DNA of 64,000 nt from Euonymus europaeus (Eukaryota; Streptophyta; Magnoliopsida; Celastrales; Celastraceae): positions 4,476,501-4,540,500 of the forward strand of contig OY756965.1 in the NCBI GenBank assembly GCA_963580455.1. The letters run 5' to 3'. The notes under the pieces were generated by a model. That model saw only the letters and a list, made by a program, of their open reading frames with translations. It ran no database searches and had not been told where the DNA came from. Each line of letters begins with the position of its first letter. Positions within the stretch are counted from its first letter, which is position 1. This document shows positions 48,901-60,308 of the stretch, piece after piece. The position numbers were made by a program, and so were the translations under genes.

Positions 48901-49585
48901 GACAGAAATAAGATAAGATTGATTATTGAACACTAATAGTTGTGATTATGGACAGTGGGAAATTTTTCAAGTCCCACCTCAGTAAAAGATGGGGCTATCC
49001 CACCCCGTCTTCAAACTTGACACATGTTTATAAAAGGGGAAGTTAGTCAATTAACATATAAGTTTATTGTATGCTTTTTTTATCCAATGTAAACATGTAG
49101 ATGAAATTACCAAAACAAACCTATGGGTAACGACGTCAGTTTTATTCAGATTTAAATGTTTAATAAAATTCATAATTAAACCTTAAACTTCTCACACACA
49201 CTTCATCGTTTCCCACTTCACCTCTATTCCCAAACTACAGTTTTTGTATCATAAAAGAAAGAATTTTGTTTTCTAACTTGCTTATTGAATCAAAAACATT
49301 GCATCTATTTTGAAAGGTGTGATTTTTTTTACTCTACTTATCTCTGTTTTTTGGTTTCTATGTTGTTCGATTCTTTGTTCTTTTGTGTTTGTAAAAGTCG
49401 TCTGGACTTTCCAATTGTTTGAGTTTGGTTAATTCTTTGCATTTCATCAATTTGTGTTTATTTGGACATATTTTATGACGTTGTAACAATCCATATGTTT
49501 CCTCCTCTATTTTCTATATATGTTTCTATGATTAGAAACAATAATTGTGTCACGCCTCCATCTGAGCATGAGGAAAAAGACAACT
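45977..49585. other. AT-rich intergenic DNA, including a probable gypsy 5' LTR at its right end
   Basis: No gene is supported. TA microsatellites lie near 46955, 47394, 47810 and 48765. The last several hundred bases before 49584 should be the 5' LTR of the gypsy remnant, because a primer-binding site follows, but its left edge could not be set. Confidence 0.45.
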
Positions 49586-49597
49586 TGGTATCAGAGC
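49586..49597 (+). other. Primer-binding site of a Ty3/gypsy remnant
   Basis: TGGTATCAGAGC, complementary to the initiator tRNA-Met 3' end, just after GAGGAAAAAGACAACT. A decayed gypsy gag and RT follow on the same strand. Confidence 0.85.
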
Positions 49598-51385
49598 AAG
49601 GTTTGCCCTATGTAGGACCTAGGGAGTGGATAATTGTGTATGGTGTCCCTGAGCCACATCACAACCTCTACTGATTTGATTTGTATTACTATTCCTATAA
49701 ATCCTCGTAACATATTTGTATTGATGAAAATTGTGTATTCTGCGTTACAGATGTACACACGTAGGGGGTACTAGTTCCGAGGATGGGGAACGTGTGGGAA
49801 ATTAGAAATGGTTGCCTTCTAAGGAACCTATAGTCAAGGGATTATCCAATATCAGTACAACCAGACCGACTAGGTTGGATTCATATTTATTTCCTGAGTT
49901 GAGTGTGATAGATCCTACAGTGAGAGGAGGATTCTGGCCAGAAGGTGATTAGCCAATACTCAATTGTAGGAGATTGGAGAAGAGGATGTCACATCACCCA
50001 CTCAACTTGCGATAGTAGCATAGTTTGCTCTAGTGCTAGAGGCACAAAATTAGTCGATGAGAAGGATGTCAGAGATGATTGAGGCTATTACACAGCTAGT
50101 GCAAACTCAGTATGCTTGAGCCCCAGAGGTCTATAGTAAGAGGCAAACCTCAAGGGTTTGATGGGATGAGCAGGGTGTTCGGAGACTAGGATGGGAGATG
50201 ACTGAGTTGGATCGGCTATGCAAGATCGATCCACCTACTTTCACTGGCATACATATATGGTGGGGGGATATGAGTGGATTTGACAGATGTCAAGTCGATT
50301 TGATACTTTAAGGATACCAGATAAGAGGCTGCGTTATTTGAGAAAGGTGGCTTATGATTGGTGGGATTCATTGGATTAGACGAGAGAGGACTTAGACATT
50401 ACTTTCATTATTCATGCAACATTTCATGTCATTTTCCTATCACACGGGCAAAGCACTTGAGTTCTTGTCATGGCTACATATTCTAAAGATAATCGAGAGT
50501 CAATATGAATGGAAGTTTATGGAGTTATAAAAGTTTGGTAGGAGGTACATACCGGATAAGGCGAGTAAAGCAGAGCAGTTTAGAGACAGATTACTTCCTA
50601 CGATAACTTCAAATCTAGTGGGATTCAAATTGTGAACCTATGCGGATATGGTAGAGAGGCCTTTGGCCTACGAGATGAGTTCCAGGGACTCTTGAAGGTA
50701 TTGGGACATGCGTAGGGGCCATAAAGTATCTACAGAATATACTAATTCTGAAGGAAGTCAAAAAAGGGAGATGATAGATGGTCAAAAGTAGAGATCTTTT
50801 TTGATTGTGTTCATAGATGATATTCTAATGTATTCATCTACCTCAAAGGAGTATAAGCAGCATTTGAGAATAGTGTTTCGGACTTTAAGAGAGCATCGGT
50901 TGTATGCTAAGCTAAGCAAGTGTGAATTCTAGGTGATAGACGTAAAATTCCTAAGTCATGTGATCACTCAAAATGGAGTGGCAGTGGATGCATCGAAAGT
51001 GGAGACGATATTGCAGTGGGAGCGACCTAAAATTGTGACGGAGATGCAGAGTTTCTTAGGGTTAGTCGGTTATTATAGGAGATTTATTCAGGATTTCTCA
51101 CGCATTACTTTGGCTTTTCCTCGTCTTATGTGGAAGGGAGTTTCACTCGCATGGTCGGGGGCAGTGTGAGGAGGCATTTCAGGAATTGAAATGGAGACTC
51201 ACATCTCCATTGGTGTCGATAGTTTTAGAGAGTGATGTGGGATACCAGGTGTATTGTCATGCGTCATAATTGGACTAGGATGTGTATTGATGCAACAACA
51301 AAGAGTGATAGAGTATGGTTTGTGATTGTTCAAAACACATAAGTAAAATTATCTAGTGCATGACCTAGCCTTCGATACCACTAAT
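49598..51385 (+). pseudogene. Ty3/gypsy retrotransposon remnant (gag, RT, RNase H pieces)
   Basis: A heavily mutated gag-like stretch contains FGRRYIPDKASKAEQFRD near 50530. It jumps directly into the late RT: VFIDDILMYSSTSKEYKQH near 50810, with FIDD intact. Then come VKFLSHVITQNGVAVDASKV, QSFLGLVGYYRRFIQDFSRI and an RNase H start (EAFQELKWRLTSPL, GLGCVLMQQQ). The protease and the first half of RT are deleted. Integrase is absent. Stops are frequent. Confidence 0.87.
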
Positions 51386-51977
51386 AGTGCAAGAATCACA
51401 AACCTAAGCATTTAAATAAGAAAATCATGACATCAACTTGTTCATTAAGCATTCAACCTTTTACTCGATATTCTTACAGAGAAATACCAACTGCATACAT
51501 TGCATCAATAGTAAAAACCCTGGCACACACAACAATACTAAAGTAATTTAACAAAAGGATAAAGACTAAACTACCCCTAAGCTTAAACACTTAACAAGAC
51601 ATTAACAAAAGAGCAATTCATTCAACAACTACGACTCAACTATATATAACATACTGCCAAACTGCAATTTCACTTGTTATTTTATCATTCTTTACTTACT
51701 GCGATCATTACCCGTCTGCACAACACTCACTTTTTTCCACTTCTCTGTATGAGTAAGTTTCTTGTTTCTCTTAATAAGGTAGGGTTTTTTTTCAAGTTTA
51801 TATTCCATTATTACACTATTCAGTTGTTTTTAAAGTTTATAATTTTACCTTTTAATCAATTTTGTTTTTCAACTTGTTCATAAGGAAGTTGGAGATGCAA
51901 AGAGACAATTGAGTGAAGAACCTTTCTGCTCAACATGTAGCCCCATAAATACCTTCTTATATATATAGATATATATA
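51386..51977. other. Intergenic, no recognisable gene
   Basis: No ORF with domain content is seen. It ends in a TA-rich tract at the left edge of the long-TIR element. Confidence 0.45.
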
Positions 51978-53568
51978 CAGCTCAGTTCAAGTGAGGGATC
52001 CCGCATGATCCCACTCATGCGGGATCCCTCATCCTGGCCGTCCATCTAATCGGACGGCCAGATCAAATGCACTTTTTCATACCTGATTTGATGGCCGTTT
52101 TTGGATGCGACTTCCTCCATCTGCACGCGAGTTCATCTTCAGAGATAGCTTGACTCCAGTCCGTTCCAGTTATCGCACAAGTCGACTCTGCCGCCCAACT
52201 CCACTTCGTTCTGGTTACCCCCTCAAAGTGGCCTCTCACGCTATACCGATTACCCTCTCCATCAACTCCGGTACACCACTTCCAGTGGCTCTCGCAACCA
52301 CTTACATATCCCTCTCTTTCCATTTTTTAATCTTTCATCGACTCATGTCAAACTACTGAACTGTATTGAAGTATTTTGGGTGAACTCATTTTGGTGAATT
52401 TTAATAAACTGTTCAATGCTAATTCAAGCTGTCAAGACTTTATTTTAATGGTGGTCATGAACTTATTTTGGTTATATTTGTTATATTGCTGCTGTTATAG
52501 TGCTGTCCATTGACTAGAAGCAACGAAAACTTCAGTGTTGTTATAGTGCTGTTGTAGTGATAGTGTTATGTTGTTGCTCATTGCTGTATTTTATAGAACA
52601 AGAATCATTCTACCAATGTTACATCCAGATAGCAATGGAGTTTTATAAAAAGCTTTATCTTTTATACCTTCAGATTAAATATACACGCCCAGAGGCCATA
52701 AGGCAATACAATTAAGAAAAGTGTAAAACACCCTTTTACAAGGGAATACAAACTGAGCAAAGCATAACGTCATTTTACAAAACAGAATAACACAGAAAAC
52801 TCAAATCCATTCATTCCATTTCCAGCACCAAAGAAAATGGAATGCAACTCAGGAACAATAAATTCCTTTATAAGAAGCTCAGACACAATAAAAACTCATA
52901 TAAAAATTCTAATAAAAATTCTAAGAATCCAAAGGGCAATTTCTTGATTTGAAATGAGCATAGTATCCTCTTGGAAAAGCACCCCATGAGATCATTTCTT
53001 TTGCAGACCATGAAATCATCACCCCATGAAATCATTTCTCCAGCAGACCATGAAAAAAAATCTGCACCAGACCAAGAATTTAAAAGCACAAAAAAACAAC
53101 AAAATCTGGAAAATTCAATAACAGTCTGAGATATAGGATATAAAAATTGTGCGATCCCGAACCCTATTTCAATTCTCAGACTCACGTGGAGGAAAACGAA
53201 AAGTGAGTGGGTAATAAGAGGAAATAAAAATTGTACTTTGAATTAGAAAATCCAGAAATCGAAGCCAAAATGGAACCGAAACCTATTTCAATTATCAGAC
53301 TCGCGTGGGGGGAGAAGGAAAATGAGTAGGGGGCGAAGAACTCGCATGGAAAGTGAGTAGGGGTCGAAGTCGCTAGACGACTCGCTGGTTGAAGATCGCA
53401 TGAAGAAGGATGAAGAAATCGCAGGAGGTAGAAGAATCACAGGTCGCTTGAAGACAGATGAAGGAAGGCGTCCAAAAGGGCAATTATGTACTATGAAAAG
53501 TGCATTAGATTTGGCCGTCCGATTAGATGGACGGTCAGGATGAGGGATCCCTCACTTGAACTGAGCTG
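51978..53568. mobile_element. Unclassified long-TIR DNA element, about 1.6 kb
   Basis: Both ends read CAGCTCAGTTCAAGTGAGGG inward, followed by GATCCCTCATCCTG(G/A)CC, GTCCATCTAATCGGACGGCC and ATGCACTTTTTCAT-like sequence. The inverted repeat is roughly 80-90 bp. The left arm carries an extra 26-bp palindromic insert. Both flanks are TATATA, so the target duplication is ambiguous. No transposase was found. Inside, 53147-53360 contains a duplicated CCTATTTCAATT...CAGACTC block. It is non-autonomous; Mutator-like and hAT origins are both possible. Confidence 0.82.
52000..52028. repeat. Perfect hairpin inside the left TIR
   Basis: The arm ATCCCGCATGA and its complement TCATGCGGGAT flank a short centre (TCCCAC). 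The hairpin is absent from the right TIR. Confidence 0.8.
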
Positions 53569-53570
53569 TA

Positions 53571-53980
53571 TATATATATATATGTATTCTTTTTTAAGTT
53601 CAGTTTATCATGCAATACGCATTTGGCCATTTATTTGGGATTTCTTAGCTGTATCTAGAAATTAAGTAAACGAAAGCTGAGAATGTTTGCAAATTCTCTG
53701 CATGTATACAGAAGATGGGGAGAGTTACCCTGATTCCAAAAGCCCCATCAGTAATATCTGATCTCATAAATAAATATAAGTTTAAAATGGAAGGGGGAAG
53801 GTGGCTCAATAATACAAGCATTGGGAGATGACTTCTAACATAACTTCCACCACACTTGTGATTGATTAATCTAATAATATCTTTAGAAGTTCCATGAAAA
53901 CATTAGTTTAGTTAAAGAACAAACTAGATTAGTGCTATCTTTTTAGTCAAATTGCACTATGATATTAAAATATATTGATG
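53571..53980. other. Intergenic, no recognisable gene
   Basis: AT-rich spacer between two transposons. Nothing else is seen. Confidence 0.5.
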
Positions 53981-53988
53981 AAATCATG

Positions 53989-55332
53989 TAGGAGTGTAAT
54001 CGAGCCGAGCCGAGCCGAGCTTTGACATGTTTAGGCTCGGCTCGGTTCTAATAAAGTAAGCTCGAGCTCGAGCTAGAATTTTTGTTCGACCTCGGCTCGA
54101 TTATTACTCCAAAGGGCTCGAGCTCGGCTCGCCAAATGCTCGATTATTCTATAAACGAGCCAAGCTCGATGAAATATTTATTAATTTAAAGTCGAACATT
54201 TATTAAATATATAGTATTTTTATATATTAATTTAATTTATAAAAAATAATATATATATATATATAGACACACAAATATTTAATTTAATAAAAAATAATAT
54301 TATTATGAGTATTATAAAATATAAATATTTTTAATTATTACTTATAATATAATTTAATTATAACATAGGGGTTTAGTCCTTTACGGTTATAACTTATATT
54401 ATCATAAATTTAAATCATAGATTTAGGGTTTAAGGTTAAATCAAATGAGTTTATGGTTTTGGCTTATAACTCATATTATCATGAATTATGTTATATAACA
54501 TAGGGGTTTAGTCCTTTAGGGTTTTTAGGGAATATAAGTTATCATGAATTATGTTATAACTTATATTATCATAAGGTTAAATCAAATGAGTTTAGGGTTT
54601 AAGGTTAAATCAAATGAGTTTATGGTTTTGGCTTATAAGGATATAATTTAAATCATAGGTTTAGGATTTAAGTATATAACTTATATTATCACGAATTATG
54701 TAATTATATAACATAGTGTATTAGTGTTTAGGGTTATATCACTTGAGTTTAAAGTTTATTACATATGTTAAGGGTTTAGGGATATAACTTGCTTGCTTAC
54801 ATTATCACAAATTCACAATCATGTTATATAACTTATATAGTTACATTAACATGTGTTACTTAAATAACTTAACTTATGTTATATTAGTTGATTAAGATAA
54901 AACTTTATCAATGAAATTATTTTTCTTGCTTAGCTTGTAAAAAATTGTTCCTAATTTTATCAAATTCTTATTAATTTTATATACACATATAATATACTAA
55001 TAATGATACATAATTATAGATATAACACATATTTATATTTATATCATATAATCAAGTCTACAATCAAGCGAGCTCACGAGCCTACTATCGAGTCGAGTTC
55101 ACGAACCTATATCGAGTCGAGCTCACGAGCCTGTATCGAGCCGAGCCTACGAGCTAGCTCACGAGCCTTAACGAGCCGAGCTTTATGTTGCTCAAGCTCG
55201 GCTCGTTTATAAATCGAGCCTCAAAATCAAGCTCAAGCTCGACTCGTTGATTAATCGAATCGATCATGAACGAGCTTTTTTCGAGCCGAATGCCGAGCCG
55301 CTCGTGAGCGGCTCGGCTCGTTTACATCCCTA
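53989..55332. mobile_element. Non-autonomous hAT element with 8-bp target duplication
   Basis: The 1344-bp element starts TAGGAGTGTAATCGAGCC. The complement of its right end is TAGGGATGTAAACGAGCC, similar to Ac-type hAT termini. It is flanked by AAATCATG on both sides (53981-53988 and 55333-55340), the 8-bp duplication typical of hAT. Both subterminal regions (54000-54170 and 55070-55320) are dense in CGAGC(C/T) and GCTCG motifs, as expected of transposase-binding sites. The core is AT-rich, with repeated GGTTTA(G/A)GG blocks, and has no ORF. Confidence 0.92.
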
Positions 55333-55340
55333 AAATCATG

Positions 55341-55995
55341 TGAAATAAATATAAGTTTAGAATAATGCTCCTAGTCCTCGGCCTTAGTAATTTGTAATAA
55401 TTTATTGAAAATCTCATTAATCCTATTGTATTTTAATAATTTTTAAGATTTTCTTTTTTTCTTTTTTTTTACTTGCCCATGCATGTGAAATTGAGATTGG
55501 AAAACATAAATTCCTACGTTTACCTGGCCATAAATGGTAAAGAACAACTCATAAATATTCCTAACCTTGCCAACCTCTTTTGGCGATCTCTACGAAATAT
55601 GAATATATTTGATGAGCCAAAAGTTCAAATCCCTTTTCTAGATAGGTCAGGTTTTTCTAAGATTTTACCCTGCTTTGCTTTCATTACAATTTATAATGTT
55701 AGATTTCATGTATAGAAAAAATAAGGCCATACACAAACTTAGACTATTCAAATTAAATGGTTAGGAAAAAAAATGTTCAATTGAGTTTATCTAAATCCAT
55801 GATGTTGATGATTATAGAAAGAATTGTAGGCAGAAGCATTGTAGGATAGAGAGCTTGAGGGATTTGATCTTCTGCAGCTCCAAAACCCTAATACACACTA
55901 GATGGAGTTTTTTTTTGTGATTGATGGTGAGTTTTAGAAAAATAGCATATTTCTAATTTTGGCTATAGAGGCCATAACTCTAATAAAATCTTTAA
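55341..55995. other. Intergenic, no recognisable gene
   Basis: The ORF at 55473-55715 shows no recognisable domain. Nothing else is seen. Confidence 0.45.
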
Positions 55996-56032
55996 GATTC
56001 GTTTGTCCACAATTGTATTTCATAACTTTAAA

Positions 56033-57980
56033 TCAATGTTTTTAATATCGTGCTGGTCATCAAATTTGTGTGATGACTGGTTCACGGTTCAACCGGCTGG
56101 CACGGGTAAAAAGGAGATTTCACATTTTTTTTATCAATTTTAAACCTGTTTTGAGATGTTTTGAGTAATTCTAAACCTGTTTTAAGCAATGTAGAGCTGT
56201 TTTTGACACTTTATAAATAAGAAAAACACAAAATATCTCACGTTTACTTTAAGAACACAAACTAAAAGGTGAAAATATCAAATTACAAGTCCAAAACATA
56301 ATCAACATTCATTTCATAACATAATTCAACTAAGATACGTCACGCACTTCGGCATGCATCTCTTGCCTCATTCTTCTAGTCACTAAAAGGCCTCCGTCAT
56401 CCTCTTCTTCCTCACCATCATCATCAATTAAATCTAACTCATTTTTAATAAAATCATCCACCTCACTTGCAACATTAGACCCACCTTTGATGAACACAAA
56501 ACCATATAGTGTTAATGACTTAATGTAAGAAATGCAAAATCAAAATACAAACACATAATGACAACAAAGAAGAATCACCTTCATTAGAGATATTTTTTGC
56601 ATTTGGAAGATAGCCCTCATTGTAAAGCATACCCTCTAATTCATCAATGTCAAGGAAAGTTTGATTACTTTTCTCTTCCATAATCCAAAAGTTAACATCA
56701 TCTATGCTTTCATAGTCAATTGGATCAAAAGATTTTGTTTAAGACAAAGCCTATAAAAATGAACAAAATAAGATTAAAAGTTAAAACGTTATAGGCTTAT
56801 AGCATTAACCAAAAGATAAAAACTATAAATAACTACCTTTCCTTCAAATGCAGATAGTAATGGACAAACACAAGATCTTTCAATTTAGCATGCTCCAACC
56901 TATTCCTCTTCTTTGTGTGAATTCGTTCAAACATATTCCAATTTCTCCCACATCCCGAAGAAGAAGAAGTTTGGCTCAAGATTCTCATGGCCAATTTTTG
57001 AATATTTGGAGCACTATGTCCAAACATTCTCCACCATTCATCTACATAGAAAAAAATATTTTCAAAGAAAACAAACACATAAGAATAAGTTTAAACTTTA
57101 AAGGTATTAGAATTTAGAATTTACCAGGTTGCATAGTTTTTATTGAATCCATGGAAAGTTGTCGACTAAAACTCCCAAATCTATTTTGATAAATTCCTAC
57201 TTCTTCCATACATTTCTTTTGACTCTCATTGCAAGTATTTTCTTCTCTACCATCTCAAGAAAACCATCGATCAACTCTATTTTTGCAGAATAATTTTCCT
57301 TGTTGTAAAAAAATAGGGTTGAAAAGATAAGCTACCGCATGGATATGTTGCCTAAGTTGTGAATCCCATCTCTCCTAAATAATCTTGTTATAGGGCTTTT
57401 ATGAGTCCTTATTCTTGAATACTTTCTTGATTGCTTTTTTGCCCTATACATCTCATTATAGACATATCCAATCGAAGGTCTCTCATCCGCATCCATCATG
57501 TGTAACACTCGTGAAAGTGAATTCCAACAATCACACAAAACACAAGAGATCACCGATTCACCACATTTCCAACTTCCAAATCCAATAGATCGTCACCTGC
57601 TCCAGATTCCATAATGGCATAATCCATATCAAAATCTCAAAACTACTTCAACTTAGTTACTCAACAGTCCCAAGTTCAACCCTCCAAGTTCCAAACAAAC
57701 CCTAAATAAAATCCAACACCACTAGAGGTAAGAGGTCCAGGTTCCAGAGCAAAGAAATTAGCTTATAAAATGGAAATAGTACCTGAGTTGGGGTTGGGTG
57801 GTGGGCTACCGGCGCTGACAGTGGTGGATTGTGGGACGGTCTTAGTCGTCGATCGGACAGTCATAGCATTTTTATTGTATTTTAATTTTTTTTGGCTAAC
57901 CGATTTTATAGGGCAATCGTACCGGACAGGTGGCCAAGTCCCGGTTCAACCGCCCTATCCGGTCTGGAAATTAAAACATT
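56033..57980 (-). mobile_element. hAT transposon, internally decayed, with 8-bp target duplication
   Basis: The 1948-bp element is flanked by ACTTTAAA at 56025-56032 and 57981-57988. The termini are (TC)AATGTTTTTAAT and, inverted, AATGTTTTAAT, followed by CCGG-rich subterminal repeats. The minus strand carries the C-terminal half of a hAT transposase. The N-terminal half and zinc finger are missing. Confidence 0.92.
56330..57610 (-). pseudogene. hAT transposase C-terminal half
   Basis: Exon-like blocks on the minus strand read VLHMMDADERPSIGYVYNEM (57440-57500), FGSFSRQLSMDSIKTMQP (to about 57130) and, after a GT-AG intron, the dimerisation domain EWWRMFGHSAPNIQKLAMRI. LSQTSSSSGCGRNWNMFE and HTKKRNRLEHAKLKDLVFV follow. 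Later exons read SFDPIDYESIDDVNFW and an acidic tail ending at the TAG at 56330-56332. A stop (TAA) precedes SFDPID and the N-terminal half is absent, so it is non-functional. In intact hAT elements this protein catalyses cut-and-paste transposition. Confidence 0.9.
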
Positions 57981-58012
57981 ACTTTAAACTATCAAAAATG
58001 CTATGCTTAAAG

Positions 58013-60130
58013 TGTAATACCCCGACCCAAAAATATTCAAGAAGAAAAATAATAATAGCAATTAAATTGTTATTTCAAGTTTGGGAGAATACCAAGTATT
58101 GGGTTAAACTAGACTACGAATGGATTAATAATTAATAAAATTAAATAAGTAAATTTTATTAATTAACTTAAATAAAAAAAACAATAAGTGTCCACTTTCG
58201 GTGGACATGTAATTGCCCACCGAAAGTGGGCAATTATGGGCCACAAATTGGCCACGTGAGTTGGCCAATTTGTGGCCAAGTCCAAGTAACTTATTTTTTT
58301 TTAAAAAAAAGAATGAAATGTCGCTGGCCAAAATGAAATGAAAGAAACAGAGCATGCGATGCCGAGAGAGAGATAAGGGGAAAGAAGGAGTTAGGAAGGA
58401 TTAAAGTTGGGTTTTGAAGAATTTATGGAGCTTAGCATGTTTCAAGAAGGATTAAAGGAGGAGTTGTGATTTTAAGGTAAGTTTTCTATAGATTTTCATA
58501 GTTAGGTTTTTATGGGTTTTGTAGATTAGAGCTTGAATTTTGATTATTTGAGATAATGAGGTTTAAATATGTTGATTTATACTTAATTGTGTATGTATTT
58601 GTTAGATTTAAGTTGATTGGAAGATTTTCAAGCTTGAGAGCTTTGGGTGGAAATTCTAGAGAGAGAAAGGTAGGATTCTTTGAAATTATGGTCTAATTTA
58701 CATTTGTATATGTTATTTGAGAGATATAAATTGTGAAATGGGTTGTGAATTTGCCATATATTAGGTTGGGGGTTCAAACCCTAGAATTTGGAAATTTCTG
58801 ATTTTTTGTGAAATTACGTGGATTTGAGGTAGGGGATTCTAGCCCAATCTTTCGATTCTTTCTTATTATTTAAAAATGCATTTTTTTTAATCTTCATTAA
58901 TATTAATGTTTGTGTTTTTCCCTATTTGCTCCCTAGGGAAAAACGAACCTAGGGTTATTCTCGAATTTTCCTAAATATTAGTTTGCATTCCCGGTTGATT
59001 GCTTGGTTTTATATCAAGCATATTTGGTTCTTATTCATGCATCATGGCTAGTTAAATATATAACTAGGATTTGTTTATTGCTATAATAAATTCATGGCAT
59101 GACATTGTTGCATTAGAGCCACATGGAAGTGCGAATATGAATTCGTGACTTCCGTAGGTTGTGTGAACGTCATATGGGAGGAGGGTTGTGGAACCTCGAC
59201 TTGGTTGCAACCGAATGACTCCTATATGAGGCAACATACTGAGATTCCGAGGAATCGATTCAGGGAACCCGAGTGAGTATGGACAAGACTGGTGTCTTGT
59301 AATTGATCATGTTTACCTTATTGAGTCGTATGGTGGCAGTGTTCACCGATATCGATATGTGGGGATGGATGCTGAGGCGGCGTCCCATTAGGACTAACGG
59401 TAGGAAACGAGACCACGGTTTGATGAGTATTTGTTATGGTGGTTCATAGTCTCTGGCATGTTGCTGCATCGACTTACCTTTTGATTCAGCTATTATATTT
59501 TGTTATCCTCTTTGCCCCTACTGAGCCATTGCTCACCCTTTACTCTTTTTCCTTTCCACACAGGCGAGACTGGTTCGGATACCGGCACTGCGGATCTGTA
59601 GGAGGTGAGATGTCATGGTGCCACCTGGAGACACTAGGATGGGTTAGAATAAAGAATTAATTTTCTTTATTATGTTTGATATTTTATGTACGAATTGAAG
59701 ATTGTGTATGTGGACTATGTTTATGAACACCTTGACGGTGTGTGGATGGTACGGATAGGAGGGTGTCTTGTCATAGGACTCCTGTACCTGGGTGTGAACT
59801 TTATTGTTATATTGCATGTTGATACATGTATGATGATTGTGACTTATTATATATTGCAGATGCATGCTGTAGATGGCCTGAGGCCCTGTCTAGGATTGTG
59901 ATTGCTTGTGATGTGATGGCCGGAGGCCTTACATATTCTTGAATATGTGCTGCGTATTTCAGATGGGCATTCTCCGATATACGGGGAGATGCTGCCGAAA
60001 TTTCGGTAGAAATTTATGGATTTAGTTGGAGAAATTAAGATTAAATCTTTTGTGATAATATGGAGATTTAATATCTTATAGATATTGAATTAGGTTTAAA
60101 CAGTAGCGCCCCCCGGGTCTGGGCATTACA
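58013..60130. mobile_element. Solo LTR of a Ty3/gypsy-type element, 2118 bp
   Basis: It begins TGTAATACCCCGACCC and ends GGGTCTGGGCATTACA, with inverted ends as in LTRs. It is flanked by the 5-bp duplication TAAAG (58008-58012 and 60131-60135). No internal retroelement genes are present, which fits LTR-LTR recombination. Three hairpins lie at 58189-58277. The superfamily is inferred from LTR length and ends, so gypsy is likely but not proven. ORFs inside it (for example 59436-59660) are not considered genes. Confidence 0.9.
58189..58277. repeat. Three consecutive perfect hairpins in the solo LTR
   Basis: Stem 1: TGTCCAC/GTGGACA (58189-58207). Stem 2: ATTGCCCAC/GTGGGCAAT (58212-58234). Stem 3: GGCCACAAATTGGCCA with its exact complement (58239-58254 and 58262-58277, 7-base loop). 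All stems are perfect. Confidence 0.93.
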
Positions 60131-60308
60131 TAAAGTTATGAAAAATGTTGTATAAAAAACTGTGGAGCCCACAACGTTAAACTATATAAAATGTTGTGGG
60201 CTATTTGGTTTATTTTTCTGTTAGATTAATTTTATAGATAAACTTACAAAAAAAATGTATTACAATAAAAAGTAATTTAAAACTTTTAAGACACGAAAGG
60301 ACAATTAT

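Noticed and set aside
59436..59901. Plus-strand ORFs of about 70 residues
   Set aside because: They lie inside the solo LTR, lack domain content and are not supported by neighbouring exons.
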